A stretch of DNA of 64,000 nt from Petrimonas mucosa. GTDB lineage: Bacteria; Bacteroidota; Bacteroidia; Bacteroidales; Dysgonomonadaceae. Numbering within the stretch: position 1 is the first letter of the stretch; each line of letters begins with the position of its first letter. Under the pieces are notes generated by a model, which made no database searches, was not told where the DNA came from, and worked only from the letters and a program-made list of their open reading frames with translations. Location: NCBI RefSeq assembly GCF_900095795.1, contig NZ_LT608328.1, positions 1,481,001-1,545,000 of the forward strand. The letters are read 5' to 3'. Positions 1 to 8,709 of this stretch are shown here, one piece after another. A program made the translations under genes and the position numbers.

Positions 1-2430
1 ATGATCATTGGACTGTTGGCTGTTTATCGGAATCTGGTCAGGTTTTCCGAGACAAGGCTCAGAAACGAGGATCTGTCGGAGCTGCTAATCGTTGGAAACG
101 TGATCAACCAGCTCTATGAGGTTGAAAGTACGCAAAACCTGTATACGGCTGAAAATGCGGCAAACTATTACTCCCGTTACAGTTCGATAAGACCTGAAGT
201 TGATGCGAAGATCGATTCGCTCAAGCTGCTCTCGAAAGATAGCCTGCGGGTGGTGAAGCTCGACACTATCGGCGTGTTGCTGGATGAGAAGGAGGAGAAC
301 CTCATGGCCATTGCCGTTCTGCTCGATTCGCTCAGCAAGGCTCCGGAGGTTATCCGGCAAACGGTCAGCACAATAGTCCCTAGACAGGTGAACGATAAGC
401 TCAAACAGTATGTGGATCGTGTGCCCAACGTTGTTGAAACCGCTGCCGAAAGCGATACTGTGGTGGTGAAGGGCAAAAAGAAAGGGCTCTTGAAACGGAT
501 AGGGGATGCCGTAAAAGGCAAGCAGGACTCCACCCTGATCATAAAGAACCGTACCGTCACAGCCGATGCCGGCAGGGAGAATATCCGGCTGGCAATCGAT
601 ACGGTGGTCAACATTGTCCGGCACACCGAACGGTTGAATCTGGAAAACCAGCGGAAATTTCAGACTGCGCTGTTGATGAGGCAATCTTCAATGACACATA
701 CCAATCATCTGTTGACGGCACGGATCGACGATCTCTTAAAATCGATCGAGAAGGAGGAGATCGACAAGTCGATCAGGCTGATCGAGGAGAGGGAGGCTAC
801 GTTGAACCACTCCTCGAAGATAGTACTTGGTGTCTCCTTGCTGGCCTTCCTGATAGCGCTTGTTTTTGGAGTGCTGTTCCTGATGGATGTCAACCGTAGC
901 CAGAGATACAGGCGGCGTCTGGAAGAGTCCAACTTGCGGATCAACCAGTTGCTGCAGTCGCGTGAAAAGCTGATGATGTCCATATCTCACGATATCAAGG
1001 CACCGATGAGCTCCATCCTCGGTTATGTGGAACTGATGGAGTCGGGAACCGACGAAGATACCCGGAGGATCTACCTCTCCAACATGAAAAAATCGGGTAA
1101 TCATGTGTTGCAGCTGGTCACGAATCTGCTCGATTATCAGAAGATCGAATCGGGTACATGGATGCGCAAGGAGATGAACTTCAACCTCCACGATCTGGTT
1201 GAAGCGACACTGTTGAGCTTCAAGCCGCTTGCTGAGAAAAAGCAGCTGGAGTATGTCGCGACAAACAGGGTGCCCGAAGATCTCGATGTTTTTAGCGATC
1301 CGTTCATGCTGAGAGAGATCTGCTCCAACCTGATCTCCAACGCAATTAAATATACGGTAGAGGGAAGGGTGGAGGTAGTGGCCGGATCGCCATCAAGAGG
1401 CGACCGGAGAATCCTGGAGTTCTCGGTGAAGGATACCGGACCGGGAATCGATAAGGACTACCAGGAGTACATCTTTCAGGAATTCACGCAGATCAGGCCG
1501 GAGAGGATCGACCAGCATGTTGAGGGCAGCGGTCTCGGTCTGGCCATAACCAGGGGACTGGTAGAGGAGTTGGGAGGCGAGGTCAACCTGCAGTCGGAAA
1601 AGGGGGCAGGTTCGCAGTTTGACGTGATTATACCCCTCGAGCCTACCCGGATGAAGGAGCCGGTTCAGGATGAGGGTGATCCCGATGCGGAGAAGGAGGC
1701 TATTTCGGTGCTGGTAGTGGATGATGATCCGGTCCAGTTGACGATGATGTCTGGAATGCTCCGGTTGAAGAGGATCAATGTTGTTACCGAAGTCGATCCC
1801 TTCAGGGTGCTGGAGATCGTGAAGAGCCAGCTTTTCGATCTGATCTTTATGGATATCCAGATGCCCCATTTAAGTGGGTTCATGCTGGTGAAGAAGATCC
1901 GCGAGTCGGGAGTGGACCGGTTGAAGTCGGCTCCGATCATAGCGCTCTCTGCCCGGTCGGATCTCTCGTCTGCCGATTTCAGACAGTCCGGCTTCACCGA
2001 TTTCCTGAACAAGCCGTTTACCTCCGCTCAACTCTTCTCGGTAATCGACAGATACTTGAATGGCGAGTCTGCGAGCAGGAATATGAAAGGGGAGAAACCT
2101 GCAGGCATTGAGATGTTGTTCAAGGAGGTAAAGGATGATCCCGAGAGCCTCCTGCTGATACTCAGGACCTTTGTTGTCGACACCGGAAATAGCCTGGAAC
2201 AATTGAAAAGCTCCATCAGGAACAACGATCAGGATAGTGTGTCACATATCGCCCACAAGATTCTTCCGCTCTTTATGATAATTGGCGACGAGCTGTTGTC
2301 TGAACGATTGCGTCGACTGGAACGCAAGGAGCCGGTCGGCGACGAGGAGAAGTGGCGGGTGACCGAACGCATCGGCAGCTATATTGATGAGGCGAGGGAG
2401 ATGGTCAGAAAAATGGAGAACGGTAAGTGA
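1..2430 (+). CDS. Hybrid sensor histidine kinase (5' end outside window)
   Basis: Membrane-bound hybrid two-component kinase. The window opens inside the gene, so residue numbers count from the first base and the true N-terminus (rest of the first membrane helix) is probably upstream. A long extracytoplasmic sensor region runs to about residue 270, followed by a membrane helix at about 272-295. The HisKA box SHDIKAP has the phospho-accepting His330. The HATPase part shows the N box (SNLISNAIKYT), G1 (DTGPGID) and G2 (GSGLGLA). A receiver domain follows with the acidic DDD at 574-576 and phospho-acceptor Asp618 (FMDIQMP). A C-terminal HPt-like domain has His752 (AHKI). The chain therefore carries a complete internal His-Asp-His relay, with no DNA-binding output domain. 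The signal sensed is unknown. The stop overlaps the xerD start, so the two are probably co-transcribed. Confidence 0.93.
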   Translation: MIIGLLAVYRNLVRFSETRLRNEDLSELLIVGNVINQLYEVESTQNLYTAENAANYYSRYSSIRPEVDAKIDSLKLLSKDSLRVVKLDTIGVLLDEKEENLMAIAVLLDSLSKAPEVIRQTVSTIVPRQVNDKLKQYVDRVPNVVETAAESDTVVVKGKKKGLLKRIGDAVKGKQDSTLIIKNRTVTADAGRENIRLAIDTVVNIVRHTERLNLENQRKFQTALLMRQSSMTHTNHLLTARIDDLLKSIEKEEIDKSIRLIEEREATLNHSSKIVLGVSLLAFLIALVFGVLFLMDVNRSQRYRRRLEESNLRINQLLQSREKLMMSISHDIKAPMSSILGYVELMESGTDEDTRRIYLSNMKKSGNHVLQLVTNLLDYQKIESGTWMRKEMNFNLHDLVEATLLSFKPLAEKKQLEYVATNRVPEDLDVFSDPFMLREICSNLISNAIKYTVEGRVEVVAGSPSRGDRRILEFSVKDTGPGIDKDYQEYIFQEFTQIRPERIDQHVEGSGLGLAITRGLVEELGGEVNLQSEKGAGSQFDVIIPLEPTRMKEPVQDEGDPDAEKEAISVLVVDDDPVQLTMMSGMLRLKRINVVTEVDPFRVLEIVKSQLFDLIFMDIQMPHLSGFMLVKKIRESGVDRLKSAPIIALSARSDLSSADFRQSGFTDFLNKPFTSAQLFSVIDRYLNGESASRNMKGEKPAGIEMLFKEVKDDPESLLLILRTFVVDTGNSLEQLKSSIRNNDQDSVSHIAHKILPLFMIIGDELLSERLRRLERKEPVGDEEKWRVTERIGSYIDEAREMVRKMENGK

Positions 2431-3329
2431 TGCAGCGAAACTCACCTGTTGGAAAATACAAGCGTTACCTGCTTCTGGAGAAAGGGTTGTCTTCAAATAC
2501 CATCGATGCCTACATGGCCGACTTGCAGAAGCTGCTCGATTTTGCCGAAAGCCGGAATCTTTCCCTTTCCGAAATCAGCTTCCAACACCTGGAGGAGTTT
2601 CTGGCCGGGTTGTACGATACAGGTATAAAGGCCCGTTCTGTGGCCCGTATCCTGTCGGGTGTCAAATCATTTTTTCAGTTTTTGATGCTGGATGGTTATA
2701 TCGAGGAGGATCCTAGCCAATTACTGGAGAGTCCTAAGGTGGGATTGAAACTGCCGGTGGTGCTGTCGGTTGAAGAGATCGACGCCATCCTCTCCCAGAT
2801 CGATCTCTCTACTGCCGAAGGTACCCGCAATTATGCCATTATCGAGACACTCTACAGTTGTGGCCTGCGTGTGTCGGAGCTGACAAACCTGAGGTTTTCA
2901 GACCTCTTCTTCGATGAGGGATTTATTCGCGTGCAGGGGAAGGGGAGCAAGCAGCGGCTGGTCCCTATTTCTGAGACGGCCATCCTGAAAATCAACAACT
3001 ACCTGTTGCATCGCAGTCGGCAAACGGTGAAGAGGGGGTATGAGGATGTTCTCTTTTTAAGTTCAAGAGGAAGTGCGATCTCTCGCGTGACGGTCTTTTA
3101 CTACATCAGGCAGTATGCAGAGGCGGCCGGCATCAAGAAGGAGATCAGCCCGCACGTATTCCGACACTCGTTTGCCACCCATCTGCTGGAGAGGGGGGCC
3201 AATATCAGGGTAATCCAGGAGATGCTGGGACATGAAAAGATCACGACTACTGAGATATATACCCATATCGACCGGAACTTCCTCAGGCAGGAAATTATTG
3301 AGCACCACCCGCGCAACAGGAAAACATGA
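2427..3329 (+). CDS. xerD: Site-specific tyrosine recombinase XerD
   Basis: Chromosome dimer resolution recombinase (XerD type, 300 aa, normal length). The N-terminal SAM-like DNA-binding domain covers about 8-95 and the catalytic domain about 110-290. The full catalytic set is visible when numbered from the GTG at 2427: R148 (CGLRVSEL), K172 (GKGSKQR), H243 and R246 (HVFRHSFATHLL), H269 (LGH) and the nucleophile Y278 (EIYTH). Start choice is ambiguous. GTG at 2427 is followed directly by ATG at 2430, and both overlap the TGA of the kinase gene, which suggests translational coupling. It could be a XerC paralogue, but the ending and context fit the Bacteroidales XerD annotation better. Confidence 0.93.
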   Translation: MMQRNSPVGKYKRYLLLEKGLSSNTIDAYMADLQKLLDFAESRNLSLSEISFQHLEEFLAGLYDTGIKARSVARILSGVKSFFQFLMLDGYIEEDPSQLLESPKVGLKLPVVLSVEEIDAILSQIDLSTAEGTRNYAIIETLYSCGLRVSELTNLRFSDLFFDEGFIRVQGKGSKQRLVPISETAILKINNYLLHRSRQTVKRGYEDVLFLSSRGSAISRVTVFYYIRQYAEAAGIKKEISPHVFRHSFATHLLERGANIRVIQEMLGHEKITTTEIYTHIDRNFLRQEIIEHHPRNRKT

Positions 3330-3417
3330 CCGGTGGGGGGATTCTCTCCGTATCGATGCTTATCGACAAATCGAGGAAAATTTGCTCAGTCATGACTTTC
3401 CTGAACGGATAATTTTG

Positions 3418-3425
3418 TATATTTG
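3418..3425 (+). promoter_or_regulatory. Bacteroides-type -7 box upstream of dnaN
   Basis: TATATTTG matches the Bacteroidota -7 consensus TAnnTTTG exactly. It lies 46 bp before the dnaN start, in the 142-bp gap after xerD. A -33 TTG element at standard spacing is not convincing. Called from motif and position only. Confidence 0.5.
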
Positions 3426-3471
3426 CTAAATTATAAGAAGATCAAATTTTAAAAAAATAAAATCACTCCCT

Positions 3472-4596
3472 ATGAAATTTGTAGTATCAAGTGCCACACT
3501 GTTGAGCCATCTGCAAGCGATCAGCAGAGTTATCAATTCAAAAAATACATTGCCCATTTTGGATTGTTTTCTTCTGGAACTGGACGGGAATGTGTTGACC
3601 ATTACAGCTGCCGACAATGAGACCCGGTTGGAGACCAAGGTAGAAGTGAACAGTTCGGAGGGTGCAGGAAGCTTGGCCGTCAATTCCAAGAACCTGCTGG
3701 ATCCGTTGAGGGAACTCCCCGATCAGCCCCTCACGTTTGACGTGAACGACGAAACACTTGAGGTATTTATCTACTATCACAACGGAAAGTACAATTTTGT
3801 AGGGTTGAAAGGCGATGAATATCCCAAACCGAAAGAGTTGAAGGATTCGGCCATCGTACTCAATATCCCTGCCGAAACACTTTTCAACGGAATCAACAGA
3901 ACCGTATTCGCCACTGCCGATGATGAGCTCCGTCCGGTAATGAACGGTATCTATTTCGATATCACCGCCGATGACCTCACTTTCGTAGCATCGGACGGAC
4001 ACAAGCTTGTGCGTGTAATTCACAAGGATGTGAAAGGTGATGGCAGGTCATCCTTTATTCTGCCCAAGAAGCCGGCAAACCTGCTGAGAACCCTGCTGCC
4101 GAAAGAGAGCGGAACGGTTGAACTGAAGTTCGATGAAAACAACGCCTACATCACGATGTCGAATTTTGTGATGATCTGCCGTTTCGTTGAAGGACGGTAT
4201 CCCAACTACAACTCGGTTATCCCGCAGAACAACCCCAATCATGTTACACTCGACAGGCTTGCATTGCTGAACGCATTGAAGCGGGTAAGCGTCTTTTCAA
4301 ACCCGGCAAGCAGTCTGGTGAAACTGCAACTCTCGGAAGATAAGATTGTTGTCTCGGCACAAGATATCGATTTCCTGACCTCCGCCGAAGAGGTGATTCC
4401 ATGCCAGTACAACGGAAGCGTGATGAATATCGGATTCAAGGCGGTATTCCTGATCGACATGCTCAACAATATTCCGTCGGCCGACGTGAAAATCGAACTT
4501 TCCGACCCCTCCCGCGCCGGAATCATTCTTCCTGCCGAAAACGAGGAGAACGAAGATATGCTTACGCTGCTGATGCCGATGATGTTAAACGATTGA
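3472..4596 (+). CDS. dnaN: DNA polymerase III beta sliding clamp
   Basis: Ring-shaped processivity factor of the replicative polymerase (374 aa, the usual length). It begins MKFVVSSATLLSHL and shows the three repeated clamp folds, including the family motifs NTLPILD near residue 26 and SDGHKLVR near residue 179, and ends in LLMPMMLND, where LMPM resembles the conserved C-terminal motif of DnaN proteins. Its own -7 box lies upstream. The next gene, a DnaQ-like exonuclease, starts 3 bp after the stop, so the two replication or repair genes form an operon. Nothing unusual is seen. Confidence 0.97.
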   Translation: MKFVVSSATLLSHLQAISRVINSKNTLPILDCFLLELDGNVLTITAADNETRLETKVEVNSSEGAGSLAVNSKNLLDPLRELPDQPLTFDVNDETLEVFIYYHNGKYNFVGLKGDEYPKPKELKDSAIVLNIPAETLFNGINRTVFATADDELRPVMNGIYFDITADDLTFVASDGHKLVRVIHKDVKGDGRSSFILPKKPANLLRTLLPKESGTVELKFDENNAYITMSNFVMICRFVEGRYPNYNSVIPQNNPNHVTLDRLALLNALKRVSVFSNPASSLVKLQLSEDKIVVSAQDIDFLTSAEEVIPCQYNGSVMNIGFKAVFLIDMLNNIPSADVKIELSDPSRAGIILPAENEENEDMLTLLMPMMLND

Positions 4597-4599
4597 TAG

Positions 4600-5370
4600 A
4601 TGAAACTGAACCTCAAAAACCCACTGGTATTTTTCGATCTGGAGACCACAGGGATAAACATTACAAAAGACCGGATCGTGGAGATTTCACTGCTGAAGAT
4701 CCATCCTAACGGGAAAGAGGAGCTGAAATCGCGGCTAATCAATCCCGAGATGCCCATCCCTGCCCAGGCAACGGCTATTCACGGCATTACCGACGATGAC
4801 GTGAAGGACTGCCCCACATTCAGACAGGTGGCAAAATCGTTGGCAGAGATGCTGGAGGGTTGCGATCTGGCAGGTTACAACTCCAGCCGCTTCGATGTGC
4901 CGATGCTTGCCGAGGAGTTTCTCAGGGCGGGTATCGATTTCGATATGAGCAAGAGGAAATTCGTGGATGTTCAGATCATCTTTCATAAGAAGGAACAACG
5001 TACGCTGGAAGCGGCCTACAGGTTCTATTGCGATAAGGAGCTGGAGAATGCACACTCGGCGGAGGCCGATACCATTGCCACTTACGAAGTGTTGAAATCG
5101 CAGCTCGACCGGTATCCCGATTTGCAGAACGATATCGCCTTCTTGTCGAAAGAGTATTCCAGTTTTAACAACAATGTCGATTTTGCCGGCAGGATCATCT
5201 ATGATGAGAAGGGAGTGGAGGTGTTCAATTTTGGCAAGCACAAGGGCAAGCCGGTGGCACAGGTACTGCGCGATGAACCCAGTTATTACTCATGGATGAT
5301 GGAGGGGGACTTTCCGCTGAATACCAAGCAGGTGTTGACAAAAATCAGGCTTAGGGAGCTGAACGGATAG
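4600..5370 (+). CDS. DEDDh 3'-5' exonuclease (DnaQ / DNA polymerase III epsilon-like)
   Basis: Exonuclease of the DnaQ superfamily, 256 aa. Motif ExoI FFDLETTG gives the two metal-binding acids. ExoII is GYNSSRFDVPML, and ExoIII is HSAEADTIAT with the catalytic His and last Asp. After the nuclease domain (about 8-170) comes a C-terminal module around 215-250 (FGKHKGKPVAQVL), which resembles the tail found in ExoX-like enzymes and some Bacteroidota epsilon-like proteins. It starts 3 bp after dnaN and is probably co-translated. Whether it is the true proofreading subunit or a repair exonuclease cannot be decided, because Bacteroidota often carry proofreading elsewhere. Confidence 0.88.
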   Translation: MKLNLKNPLVFFDLETTGINITKDRIVEISLLKIHPNGKEELKSRLINPEMPIPAQATAIHGITDDDVKDCPTFRQVAKSLAEMLEGCDLAGYNSSRFDVPMLAEEFLRAGIDFDMSKRKFVDVQIIFHKKEQRTLEAAYRFYCDKELENAHSAEADTIATYEVLKSQLDRYPDLQNDIAFLSKEYSSFNNNVDFAGRIIYDEKGVEVFNFGKHKGKPVAQVLRDEPSYYSWMMEGDFPLNTKQVLTKIRLRELNG

Positions 5371-5380
5371 CGTGACGGGC

Positions 5381-6076
5381 ATGAGATCTTTCCGACGGGG
5401 AGTGTTGTTGTTATCTCTTTTCCTGATCGTCTGCTGTGGCAGGGACAAAACCAGCGGAAACGCCGAAGGGAGTGAACTGCCGAAAACTGCCCGGGGAATC
5501 CCCCTGGAGCGGAAGAGACGGTTTACTGGAAACTACAACAGGGAGTTCAACGATCTGCAGGATCTTCACCTGAAAGCAGCCTTGGCGGCAGGCATTTCGC
5601 CACTGGCCTCCCGAGACGACACATTGAAGCTGGCAAATGAGCTGGTTCGCCTGCCGAATGAGCTGGAACTCTACAAGATGTACGAGCTGACCCACTCTAT
5701 ACCCTTTCTGGTCCCCTCAGCCGCACAACTATTCATAGATATCGCCCAGAACTTCAGAGATTCGCTATACAGCAAGGAGCTGCCTCTATACAGGCTTTAC
5801 GTGAGCAGTCTCCTTCGTACCGACGAGGACCTCTCGAGGCTGACAAGAGGAAATATCAACGCCAGCGAGAATTCGGCACACCGTTATGGAACCACCTTCG
5901 ACATATCGTGGAAGCTCTTCAACCCGGTAATGCCCGATTCCACTCATCGGGTTCCGCCGGAGAGGCTGAAGCTGGTACTGGCACAGGTTCTTTTCGATCT
6001 GAAGGGTCAACAGCGCTGTTACGTGAAGCACGAGCGGAAGCAGGCCTGTTTCCACATCACGGTAAGAACGGAATGA
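5381..6076 (+). CDS. DUF5715-like lipoprotein with a peptidase M15-type fold
   Basis: Predicted exported lipoprotein of about 231 aa. A GTG start at 5372 is possible, but ATG at 5381 gives a cleaner signal peptide (RSFRRG then a leucine-rich core and a Cys pair, VCCG). The mature part contains SAHRYGTTFDI near the middle and CFHITV near the end. The His, Asp and His in these motifs are placed like the zinc ligands of M15 D-Ala-D-Ala peptidases (SxHxxGxAxD ... H). I recall this arrangement as DUF5715, but could not search. A role in trimming peptidoglycan is inference. It sits between the exonuclease and truA with gaps of about 10 bp, so it shares their operon. Confidence 0.7.
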   Translation: MRSFRRGVLLLSLFLIVCCGRDKTSGNAEGSELPKTARGIPLERKRRFTGNYNREFNDLQDLHLKAALAAGISPLASRDDTLKLANELVRLPNELELYKMYELTHSIPFLVPSAAQLFIDIAQNFRDSLYSKELPLYRLYVSSLLRTDEDLSRLTRGNINASENSAHRYGTTFDISWKLFNPVMPDSTHRVPPERLKLVLAQVLFDLKGQQRCYVKHERKQACFHITVRTE

Positions 6077-6085
6077 GATATTGGG

Positions 6086-6841
6086 ATGAAGCGCTATTTC
6101 ATTACACTTTCATACAACGGTAAGAATTACGTCGGCTGGCAAATACAGCCTAACGGACTGAGTGTGCAGGAGGCATTGCAACATGCCCTTTCGGTCATCC
6201 TGCGCGAACCGGTGGAAGTGGTGGGGGCGGGCAGGACCGATGCCGGAGTACATGCCCATAAGATGGTGGCTCATTTCGATCTTCCGGGAACCGACCTGGA
6301 TGCGACGAAGCTGGTGAGAAACCTCAACAGTTTTCTGCCCCGCGATATATCGGTGCAAGCAATCAGGGAGGTGAGACCCGATGCACATGCCCGTTTCTCG
6401 GCCATATCCCGTACGTACAAATATTATCTCACCACGGAAAAAGATCCCTTCCTGGCCGACCTCGCCCTTCGGCTCTTTTTCGAACCCGATATCGATGCCA
6501 TGAACAGACTGTGTGAAGTGTTGAAAGAGTACGAAGAGTTCACCAGTTTCAGCCGGCTCCATACCGATGTGAAGAGCAACATCTGCCATATCCGGGAGGC
6601 ATTCTGGGAGCAGTCGGGTTCACACTACACCTTTACCATCACGGCCAACCGCTTCCTGCGGAACATGGTGCGGGCCATCGTAGGGACACTGCTGTTGGCC
6701 GGACGCGGAAAGCTAGACGAGGCCGGCTTCAGGAAAATAATTGAAGCCAAGGATCGTCGGGCTGCCGGTGAATCTGCACCCGGACATGCGCTCTTCCTCC
6801 ACGACGTGGTATACCCCGAGGAGATCTGGATGGTTGAGTAA
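6086..6841 (+). CDS. truA: tRNA pseudouridine(38-40) synthase TruA
   Basis: Isomerises uridines 38-40 in the tRNA anticodon arm. The protein is 251 aa, normal for the family. It opens with RYFITLSYNGKNYVGWQ, and the catalytic aspartate lies in GAGRTDAGVHA near residue 54. Later family motifs are ARFSAISRTYKY and FLRNMVRAIVGTLL. The ATG is 9 bp after the DUF5715 stop. It is followed by an 80-bp gap that contains the promoter of trhO. Confidence 0.96.
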   Translation: MKRYFITLSYNGKNYVGWQIQPNGLSVQEALQHALSVILREPVEVVGAGRTDAGVHAHKMVAHFDLPGTDLDATKLVRNLNSFLPRDISVQAIREVRPDAHARFSAISRTYKYYLTTEKDPFLADLALRLFFEPDIDAMNRLCEVLKEYEEFTSFSRLHTDVKSNICHIREAFWEQSGSHYTFTITANRFLRNMVRAIVGTLLLAGRGKLDEAGFRKIIEAKDRRAAGESAPGHALFLHDVVYPEEIWMVE

Positions 6842-6867
6842 TTGCTGTAAAACCCGTTTTTTATCTG

Positions 6868-6913
6868 TACATTTGCAGCAACTATGTTTTACATGATAAA
6901 AATCAAAAGGAGG
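6868..6913 (+). promoter_or_regulatory. -7 box and strong Shine-Dalgarno of trhO
   Basis: TACATTTG at 6868-6875 matches the Bacteroidota -7 consensus TAnnTTTG. An AGGAGG core at 6908-6913 lies 7 nt before the ATG at 6921. Such a strong Shine-Dalgarno is uncommon in this phylum and fixes the start. Confidence 0.5.
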
Positions 6914-6920
6914 GTTCACC

Positions 6921-7928
6921 ATGCAACTGTTACACAACCGAATTTCCAAACGGGAACTGAAGGCCCGGCTGTTTGCAGAAACAGTGCCGCGCATCACCGT
7001 CTCCCTGTATAAATACTTCACAATAACAGATCCGAAAGCTTTCCGCGACGAGGTTTACCTGAAGTTCAGCGAGCTGAATGTTTTCGGGCGGATCTACATT
7101 GCCCATGAAGGGATCAATGCGCAGATTAGTGTGCCCGAGAATAATTTCGGCACATTCAAAGAGACGCTCTACGGGCTATCGCCCGAACTCAACGGCATCC
7201 GGCTCAATATCGCGATCGACGATGACGGCAAATCGTTTTGGGTGCTGAAGTGCAAGGTTAGGCCCAAGATCGTTGCGGACGGTATCACCGACCCCTCTTT
7301 CGATGCGTCGAACGTGGGGCAGTACCTGAAGGCCGACGAGGTGAACAGGATGATTGGCCGGGAGGATACTCTCTTTGTGGATATGCGCAACCATTACGAA
7401 TATGAGGTGGGCCATTTTGAAAATGCGTTGGAGATACCTTCCAACACGTTCCGCGAACAGCTGCCCATGGCTGCGGAGATGCTGAAGGAGCATAAGGATA
7501 AGAAGATCGTGATGTACTGCACCGGAGGCATCCGGTGTGAAAAGGCGTCGGCCTACCTGCGCCACAAAGGGTTTCCCAATCTCTTCCACGTGGAGGGTGG
7601 CGTGATTGAGTATGTCAGGAGAGCCAGGGAGCAGAATCTCCCCTTGAAGTTTGTGGGCAAGAATTTTGTATTCGATGGGCGCATGGGCGAGCGGATTACC
7701 GACGATGTGATTGCAAAATGCCATCAATGTGGAGCCCCATGCGATAACCACACCAACTGCAATAACGACGGGTGTCACCTGCTCTTTATCCAGTGTGACG
7801 GGTGCAGAAGCAAGTATGAGGGCTGCTGCAGCGACGCCTGTATGGAAGAGCACCATCTTCCCGCCGAAGAGCAGCAGGCCCGAAGGTCAGGAAGGATAGG
7901 CTTGGCAAGGAGTTATCGGGCCGAATAG
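6921..7928 (+). CDS. trhO: tRNA uridine(34) hydroxylase TrhO (rhodanese-like, YceA family)
   Basis: Oxygen-dependent tRNA U34 hydroxylase by family membership, 335 aa. The N-terminal ferredoxin-like part covers about 20-110. The rhodanese domain covers about 140-240, with the active-site loop [10 protein letters not shown]. The C-terminal region is rich in Cys ([21 protein letters not shown]), probably a zinc site as in other members. Its last 16 bp overlap the 3' end of the convergent ccsA gene, so there is no room for a conventional terminator between them. Confidence 0.92.
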   Translation: MQLLHNRISKRELKARLFAETVPRITVSLYKYFTITDPKAFRDEVYLKFSELNVFGRIYIAHEGINAQISVPENNFGTFKETLYGLSPELNGIRLNIAIDDDGKSFWVLKCKVRPKIVADGITDPSFDASNVGQYLKADEVNRMIGREDTLFVDMRNHYEYEVGHFENALEIPSNTFREQLPMAAEMLKEHKDKKIVMYCTGGIRCEKASAYLRHKGFPNLFHVEGGVIEYVRRAREQNLPLKFVGKNFVFDGRMGERITDDVIAKCHQCGAPCDNHTNCNNDGCHLLFIQCDGCRSKYEGCCSDACMEEHHLPAEEQQARRSGRIGLARSYRAE

Positions 7929-8707
7929 GTGTGGACGCTTCTACCTTGTGCCGAGGGGAGGTAATTGACTCCGTACCAGCAGACCTGAAGCAGGATGAAT
8001 GTGCCGATAAGGATCAGCATCGAGGTGCTCTCTTTCGATCTTTTCCGGAGCCGGTAATGGATATAGAGCAGATAGCCCAGCCAGGTGGCCGCCGCCCATG
8101 TCTCCTTCGGATCCCAACTCCAGTAGTGTCCCCAAGCCTCTTTTGCCCAGATTGCCCCCATCAGCATGCCTATTGTTAGAAATGCGACGCCAACATACAC
8201 CAGGTTATCGGTTGTCTCCATGATGCGATCCCTCTCCTGCAGCTTCTCCCCCCTGAAAAGGTAGAAGAGAGCTATCAATGTTACGGCTCCAAGAATGGCG
8301 TAGGAAAAGATGTAGATAATCACGTGAGGCGCAAACCAAGGGCTTTGCAGGGCAGGCATCAACACTTTATTGTGGATCTCCGGCCGGGCGATGTTTACAA
8401 CGATAAAGAGTGCCGATAGGAGGGTGCTGAACGACAGTATCCACCGGTATCCCCACCGTTGATAAGTGATTAATCCTGCTAACGGCAGGAAAAAAGAGTA
8501 CCACAAACGGGTCTCTCCCATTGTCCGCAGGGGTGGCCGCTCGAGCGACAACCACAATCCGAGGATAAATGCGAAAAATATACCCAGTCCCAATACCATC
8601 AATCCGGTGGCTAACCACTTTTTATGGCTGCGCAATGCCACCCCCGATGCTATGCCCCAGGAGAGGATCGCCGGTGCAGCAAAAAATATGAAAAAATTCC
8701 ACGACAT
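7913..8707 (-). CDS. ccsA: Cytochrome c biogenesis protein CcsA/ResC type (haem handling)
   Basis: Integral membrane half of the system II cytochrome c synthase, 264 aa from the ATG at 8705-8707. A longer frame runs to 8965, but that extension is the antisense-like shadow of resB and lacks hydrophobic character, so the MSWNFF start just after the resB stop is preferred. Several membrane helices are visible. The tryptophan-rich haem-binding motif [13 protein letters not shown] lies near residue 200, with flanking histidines. It is the last gene of nrfH-nrfA-resB-ccsA and should attach haem to the two cytochromes encoded upstream. Its end overlaps trhO by 16 bp on the other strand. Confidence 0.9.
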   Translation of the reverse strand: MSWNFFIFFAAPAILSWGIASGVALRSHKKWLATGLMVLGLGIFFAFILGLWLSLERPPLRTMGETRLWYSFFLPLAGLITYQRWGYRWILSFSTLLSALFIVVNIARPEIHNKVLMPALQSPWFAPHVIIYIFSYAILGAVTLIALFYLFRGEKLQERDRIMETTDNLVYVGVAFLTIGMLMGAIWAKEAWGHYWSWDPKETWAAATWLGYLLYIHYRLRKRSKESTSMLILIGTFILLQVCWYGVNYLPSAQGRSVHTYSAR

Positions 8708-8709
8708 GT

